Positions 6,514-9,557 of a DNA stretch of 9,557 bases are shown piece by piece. Source of the DNA: CAZRIP01 sp964600165 (GTDB taxonomy: Bacteria > Elusimicrobiota > Elusimicrobia > UBA1565 > UBA9628); assembly GCA_964600165.1 (NCBI GenBank), contig CAZRIP010000127.1, forward strand, positions 1-9,557, given 5' to 3'. The notes under the pieces were generated by a model. That model was given only the letters and a program-made list of their open reading frames with translations, ran no database searches and was not told where the DNA came from. Positions within the stretch are counted from its first letter, which is position 1; the number at the start of each line of letters is the position of its first letter. Position numbers and translations under genes: made by a program.

Positions 6514-8381
6514 GGCAGCTTGTACAACGCGGCGTCTCCGTCGACGAGCACGGGCGCGGCGCCGGCGAGAGCGCCGTCCATCAGCGCGAGCGTGCGCGCG
6601 TCGTAATAATCGGGCCTCTCGCGGTACATCGCCAGCCCCCGGTCCACGAGCACGTGCGTGATCCCGAGCTCCTCGAGCCGCGCGCGCAGCCGCGCGGGAG
6701 AGGCGAGCTCCGAGTAGCGCACGAGGCCCTGGTTGAGCGGGTCGCCCCATTGATAAGCCGCGTCGAGGTAATAGCCCCGGATCTCCCGGAACAAAAGGAC
6801 CTTCGAGGCCGGCGGCAGCGTCCGCGACGCTTCCCGCATGAGGCGGTAGTCGTCGATCGTGCGCTCGAGGTAGAGCTCGCGCGGCGAGGCGTCCGGACGC
6901 GCTCGCGAGCGCAGCGCCGCGACGGCGAAGAGCTCGTTGTTCTCGTCGACGGAGAGCGAGGGCCAGACGCCGACGAGGATCGCCGCGAGCGCGGCCGCGC
7001 GCCTCCAGCCGCGAGGGACCTTCGCGGCGTACGCTCCGGCGGCGACGCATAGAAACGGGATGAACGGCAGCAGGAACCGCCAGGCGTCGCGCTGGCGGAC
7101 GACGGCGAGAAAATACGGGATCCCGATCAGCAGGCCGAAGCGCGCGAGCGGCGGAGGCTTGCGCTCCCCGCGCGCGGCCAGCAGAAACAGCGCGGCCAGC
7201 GCGGCGCACGAATACTGCGGGCCGAACGAGAGCAGGAGCGAGGGTTGAAGAGGCCAAGACCAGCGGGAGCTGCGCAAGAGGTCCGCGGCGACGGCGGCGG
7301 CGCCGAACCTTCCCCCGAGCAGCGGCCAAAACGGGTCGCCCGTCGCGAGCGCGGACCTGAGATACCAGGGCGACGCCAGCGCGAAGGCCGTCGCGAAGAA
7401 CGCGGCCGCGCGGCGCGGCGAGCGGAGCGCGACCAAGCCCGCGAGCGTCGCCGCGACGACGAGGCCGTGCAGCTTCGCGCACGCCGCCGCGCCCGCGAGC
7501 AGGCAGGAGACCGCGAGCCAGCCGTCGCGCGACGTTTCCTTCCATTCATAAGCCGCCCAGACGGACAGGAAGACGAACAGCGCGAGCGCCCCGTCGTTGT
7601 GCGCCGTGCCGGCGACCATGTGCAGCGCCGGCTGCGCCGCGAAGAGCGAAGCGGAGATCCACGCCGCTTTTTCTCCGAGCTCTCGCCGCGCCGCGAGCCA
7701 AATGGCCGCCGTGAGCGCCGCGCAGGCGGCCGCGTGCGTCAGGGCCGCGACGGCGTCGCTGCCGAGCGCGAGCGGGAGCGCGTAAAACGCCTCCATCAAA
7801 TGCGGCCAATGCCCGTGGATGAGCCACGGCAGCTCGAGCGCGCGGCCTTCCTTCAAGTAGATCTTCGGCAGCGCGAGATGATAGGCGAGGACGTCCCACG
7901 CCGTCGCCGGGGCGAGGGCGGTGACGAGCGCGTTAAACGCGGCGAGCCCCATGGCTCCCGACGCGAGCGCCGCGGCGGCGTCGAGCCTGGGGAGCTTGGG
8001 CCGTTCGGGGATCGCGGCGCGAAGATCGGCGGCGAGCAGCGCCGCGGCCGCGAGGGCTCCGAGCGCGGCCGGAGTCAGCAGCCCGGCGAGGCCGAGAACG
8101 AAGGCGCACCAGCCGAGAGCGGCCAGGCCCAGCGCGAACGAGAACGGCCGCGCGCCGTCCGGCCGTTCGCCGGGGAGCAGCCGCCGAAGCACGCGCGCGC
8201 CGAGGCCGGCGCACGCGAGCGCGAGCACTGCGGCCTCGGCGACCGGAAGAAGATCGTGAACGGCGACGTCTCTGAGCGCGCGCGCGTCGAAGGCGCCCGG
8301 GTTACGCAGCCAATACGAGAAGAACCCCCGGTCGCGCCAAAGCGCGACCGGCACGCAGAGCAGCAGCGCGAGACGAGCCAC
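6510..8381 (-). CDS. GT-C-type membrane glycosyltransferase, first tandem copy
   Basis: A 623-aa paralogue of the gene downstream, with the same layout. It has a short basic N-terminus, many hydrophobic segments, WDVLAYHLALPKIYLKEG with Asp163, TAHNDGALALF with Asp263, AWRFLLPFIP, and a C-terminal soluble domain with NNELFAV, VLLFREIRGYYLD and EELGITHVLVD. By hand, about 43 of 68 residues match the second copy across residues 481-548, far more than in the membrane part. The start is GTG 8381. No ATG/GTG/TTG lies a short way upstream in frame, and the N-terminus then aligns residue for residue with the other copy (MARLALLL...RDRGFF versus MTRALPAA...ADRGAL). No good ribosome site precedes it; GAGGG at 8404-8408 is too distant. 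It is the first gene of the six-gene minus-strand operon. Donor and acceptor sugars are unknown; a role in glycosylating envelope lipid or protein is inferred from fold only. Confidence 0.85.
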   Translation of the reverse strand: MARLALLLCVPVALWRDRGFFSYWLRNPGAFDARALRDVAVHDLLPVAEAAVLALACAGLGARVLRRLLPGERPDGARPFSFALGLAALGWCAFVLGLAGLLTPAALGALAAAALLAADLRAAIPERPKLPRLDAAAALASGAMGLAAFNALVTALAPATAWDVLAYHLALPKIYLKEGRALELPWLIHGHWPHLMEAFYALPLALGSDAVAALTHAAACAALTAAIWLAARRELGEKAAWISASLFAAQPALHMVAGTAHNDGALALFVFLSVWAAYEWKETSRDGWLAVSCLLAGAAACAKLHGLVVAATLAGLVALRSPRRAAAFFATAFALASPWYLRSALATGDPFWPLLGGRFGAAAVAADLLRSSRWSWPLQPSLLLSFGPQYSCAALAALFLLAARGERKPPPLARFGLLIGIPYFLAVVRQRDAWRFLLPFIPFLCVAAGAYAAKVPRGWRRAAALAAILVGVWPSLSVDENNELFAVAALRSRARPDASPRELYLERTIDDYRLMREASRTLPPASKVLLFREIRGYYLDAAYQWGDPLNQGLVRYSELASPARLRARLEELGITHVLVDRGLAMYRERPDYYDARTLALMDGALAGAAPVLVDGDAALYKLP

Positions 8382-8451
8382 GGACCGATGATAGCAGATG
8401 CGTCCCTCAAGGTCTTTTACAAGGCTGGCATTATTTGCGAAAATGATCGTT
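8382..8451. promoter_or_regulatory. Divergent promoter region
   Basis: This 70-bp gap separates the minus-strand operon from the EIIA-def-fmt operon. Its right half (about 8411-8451) is much more AT-rich than anything nearby, which marks it as the place for both promoters. The minus-strand elements are too weak to define. TGTAAA (8416-8421 read on the minus strand) matches four of six -10 positions, and its partner -35 is poor. Confidence 0.5.
8416..8444 (+). promoter_or_regulatory. Candidate sigma-70-type promoter for the EIIA-def-fmt operon
   Basis: TTTACA at 8416-8421 matches five of six bases of the -35 consensus. It is followed by a 17-bp spacer and GAAAAT at 8439-8444, which matches four of six bases of the -10. 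Transcription would then begin around 8451-8452, at or next to the ATG at 8452, with no room for a ribosome binding site. The call rests on this pattern alone. Confidence 0.35.
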
Positions 8452-8961
8452 ATGGCCTCCTGGTCCGACTCGAAGGGCGCGGTCCGCCCGCCGTCGGTGC
8501 GCGTCTCCGAGCTGCTCGAGCCCGCGACGATCGTCTTCGCTCGGCCCGGCCAGGGAAAGACCGTCTTGGTCGACGACCTGATCGCCCGGGTCTGCTCGCG
8601 GCACGGCCTTTCGGACCCTCGGGCCCTGGCCGCGAAGGTGCGCGAGCGCGAGCAAGGCATCAGCACGACGCTCGACACCGGCGTCAGCCTCCCGCACGCG
8701 CGGGTCGACGGGCTCGAAAGCGTCGTCGCCGCGCTCGCGCTCGCCCGGACTCCGATCGCGGACGCGGGCAGCCCCGAGATCCCGCTGCGCGCGATCTTCC
8801 TTTTCTTCTCGCCGAACAAGCAGCAGTTCTTCGGCCTCCATCTCCAGGTCCTCAGGGGCGCCTCGGCCCTCTTCACGGCGGCGCTGCTCGATCGCCTCGC
8901 CGCCGCGGGCTCCCCCGAGGACGCGCTCGCGCTTCTGCGCGCCGCCGAGCCCGCGAGGTAA
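8452..8961 (+). CDS. PTS EIIA domain protein (fructose/nitrogen PtsN type)
   Basis: A single-domain EIIA of the mannitol/fructose/Ntr class, 169 aa from ATG 8452. Such proteins take a phosphate from HPr or NPr onto a His. The nitrogen-type members are regulators, not sugar transporters. Evidence is the family core REREQGISTTLDTGVSLPHARV with the phospho-acceptor His82, preceded by SELLEPATIVF and a helix (VLVDDLIARVCSRHGL). A hydrophobic strand (IFLFFSP) follows, with a second conserved His130 before LQVLRGASALF. No EIIB/EIIC or HPr gene is in view, which favours a regulatory PtsN-like role. Starts at 8443 (three more residues) and 8398 (18 more) are also open. None has a Shine-Dalgarno sequence; 8452 is preferred because it coincides with the predicted transcription start. 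The stop is 3 nt from def, so the two are cotranscribed. Confidence 0.87.
   Translation: MASWSDSKGAVRPPSVRVSELLEPATIVFARPGQGKTVLVDDLIARVCSRHGLSDPRALAAKVREREQGISTTLDTGVSLPHARVDGLESVVAALALARTPIADAGSPEIPLRAIFLFFSPNKQQFFGLHLQVLRGASALFTAALLDRLAAAGSPEDALALLRAAEPAR
8955..8959 (+). promoter_or_regulatory. Ribosome binding site of def
   Basis: GAGGT lies 5 nt before the def ATG at 8965, within the last codons of the EIIA gene. It supports the def start and close coupling with the upstream gene. Confidence 0.6.
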
Positions 8962-8964
8962 GCC

Positions 8965-9477
8965 ATGGCGGTCCTGCGCATCGTCAAGCACGGCGAGCCC
9001 GTCCTCAAGAAGACCTCGGTTTCCGTCGACTACGAGGCTCTCAAGCCGGACTTGCCCAAGCTGCTCAAGGAGATGTGGGCGACGATGGAATCGGTGCGCG
9101 GCGTCGGCCTCGCGGCGCCGCAGGTCGGCCTCAACATCCGCCTCTCGATCATCGACGTCAAGCCCGACGGCAAGCGCCAGCGCCTGGTTCTGCTCAATCC
9201 CGAATTGATCAGTTTATCGGGAGAAGTCAACGAGGAGGAGGGCTGCCTTTCCATCCCAGGCGTCTACGCCAAGGTCAAGCGCGCGGCGCGCGCGCGCGTG
9301 CGCGCGCTCGACGAGCACGGCAAGCCGTGGGAGATGACGGGCGAAGGCCTGCTCGCGCGCGCCTTCCAGCACGAGATCGACCATCTCGACGGCAAGCTGT
9401 TCGTGGACCATCTCGACTTCGTGCACAAGCTGCGCGTCATGTCCTTGATCAAGGACCTCAAGACCACTTGGGCCTGA
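8965..9477 (+). CDS. def: Peptide deformylase
   Basis: A 170-aa peptide deformylase, the Fe2+-type metalloenzyme that removes the formyl group from N-formyl-methionine of nascent proteins at the ribosome. All three signature motifs are present and intact: GVGLAAPQVG (46-55), EEGCLSIPG (91-99) with metal ligand Cys94, and QHEIDHLDG (135-143) with metal ligands His136 and His140 and catalytic Glu137. Length and the EGCLS form of motif 2 fit the bacterial type-1 group. The start is ATG 8965, with a ribosome site at 8955-8959 and the family N-terminus (VLRIVKHGEPVLKK). It lies 3 nt after the EIIA gene and 3 nt before fmt, the standard partner that installs the formyl group. A stretch at 9286-9307 is perfectly alternating purine/pyrimidine but simply encodes Ala/Arg/Val codons. 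Function is certain. Confidence 0.97.
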   Translation: MAVLRIVKHGEPVLKKTSVSVDYEALKPDLPKLLKEMWATMESVRGVGLAAPQVGLNIRLSIIDVKPDGKRQRLVLLNPELISLSGEVNEEEGCLSIPGVYAKVKRAARARVRALDEHGKPWEMTGEGLLARAFQHEIDHLDGKLFVDHLDFVHKLRVMSLIKDLKTTWA

Positions 9478-9480
9478 CGC

Positions 9481-9557
9481 ATGAAAGCGCTCTTCTTCGG
9501 CACGCCCCAGGTCGCCGCGCCCTTTCTGGACTTGCTGGCCCGAATGGCCGACGTCGT
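9481..9557 (+). CDS. fmt: Methionyl-tRNA formyltransferase (N-terminal part, runs off the window)
   Basis: Only the first 25 codons are visible. They read KALFFGTPQVAAPFLDLLA after the ATG, matching the Fmt N-terminus (FFGTP, then a hydrophobic residue, A and a helix ending in LL). Fmt transfers a formyl group from 10-formyl-tetrahydrofolate to initiator Met-tRNA. Its position 3 nt after def gives the very common def-fmt pair, which strengthens the call despite the short fragment. No Shine-Dalgarno is apparent, so it is probably translated by coupling to def. The catalytic domain lies beyond the window. Confidence 0.9.
   Translation, partial: MKALFFGTPQVAAPFLDLLARMADV

Noticed and set aside
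6514..7545. Upstream extension of the second GT-C gene giving a 964-aa protein
   Set aside because: The extra 344 residues are arginine-rich and lie in another frame of the first GT-C gene. ATG 6513 gives an N-terminus that aligns with the paralogue and forms an ATGA overlap.
4651..8381. The two GT-C genes as an assembly duplication artefact
   Set aside because: The copies differ throughout, especially in the membrane part, so they are old paralogues and not a repeated contig segment.
8542..8562. GQGKT in the EIIA protein as a nucleotide-binding Walker A motif
   Set aside because: The motif is one residue pair short of GxxxxGK[ST], lacks the surrounding beta strand and Walker B, and sits where EIIA domains normally have their first helix.
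8382..9008. Upstream extension of the first GT-C gene into the EIIA region, giving an 832-aa protein
   Set aside because: The extension is antisense to the EIIA gene and has Ser/Arg/Ala-rich shadow composition. GTG 8381 aligns with the start of the tandem copy.

Overview
This is a very GC-rich bacterial chromosomal window. Almost every base is coding, spacers are short, and stop/start overlaps are frequent. A PorV/PorQ-type outer-membrane beta-barrel with a probable signal peptide points to a two-membrane (diderm) bacterium. That protein, the large GT-C-type membrane glycosyltransferases and the base composition would fit a group such as Elusimicrobiota. No rRNA or lineage marker is present, so the assignment is tentative.

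Layout: (1) Positions 1-81 are the 3' end of an unrecognised plus-strand gene, overlapped by a PorV/PorQ-family gene (about 69-1028, +). Its signal peptide is only recovered if translation begins at a CTG codon. (2) The convergent gap 1029-1261 holds what looks like the decayed C-terminal half of a RelE/ParE-type toxin. (3) A minus-strand block of six genes runs from 8381 down to 1262. In transcription order it contains two tandem paralogous GT-C-like membrane glycosyltransferases, uroporphyrinogen-III synthase (hemD), an inositol-monophosphatase-family phosphatase, a thiolase and a multi-zinc-ribbon protein. Junctions are 4-bp overlap, 9-nt gap, 4- (or 13-) bp overlap, 8-bp overlap and 1-bp overlap, so the block is very probably one operon with translational coupling. 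(4) A 70-bp, comparatively AT-rich divergent promoter region separates it from a plus-strand operon: a PtsN/fructose-type PTS EIIA protein, peptide deformylase (def) and the start of methionyl-tRNA formyltransferase (fmt), which runs off the window.

How the genes work together: def and fmt are the classic N-formyl-methionine cycle pair, since Fmt formylates initiator Met-tRNA and Def removes the formyl group from nascent proteins. The EIIA protein in front of them is probably regulatory. The minus-strand operon has no obvious single pathway: envelope glycosylation (GT-C pair), tetrapyrrole synthesis (HemD), sugar/inositol phosphate hydrolysis and acyl-CoA chemistry (thiolase) are mixed. The last gene, a zinc-ribbon protein translationally coupled to the thiolase, is the least understood part.

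I see no CRISPR array, insertion sequence, integrase, tRNA, rRNA or recognisable defence system. The most interesting points are the tandem GT-C pair with a strongly conserved C-terminal domain, the thiolase/zinc-ribbon coupling, the CTG-start signal peptide, the toxin remnant and a possibly leaderless EIIA transcript.
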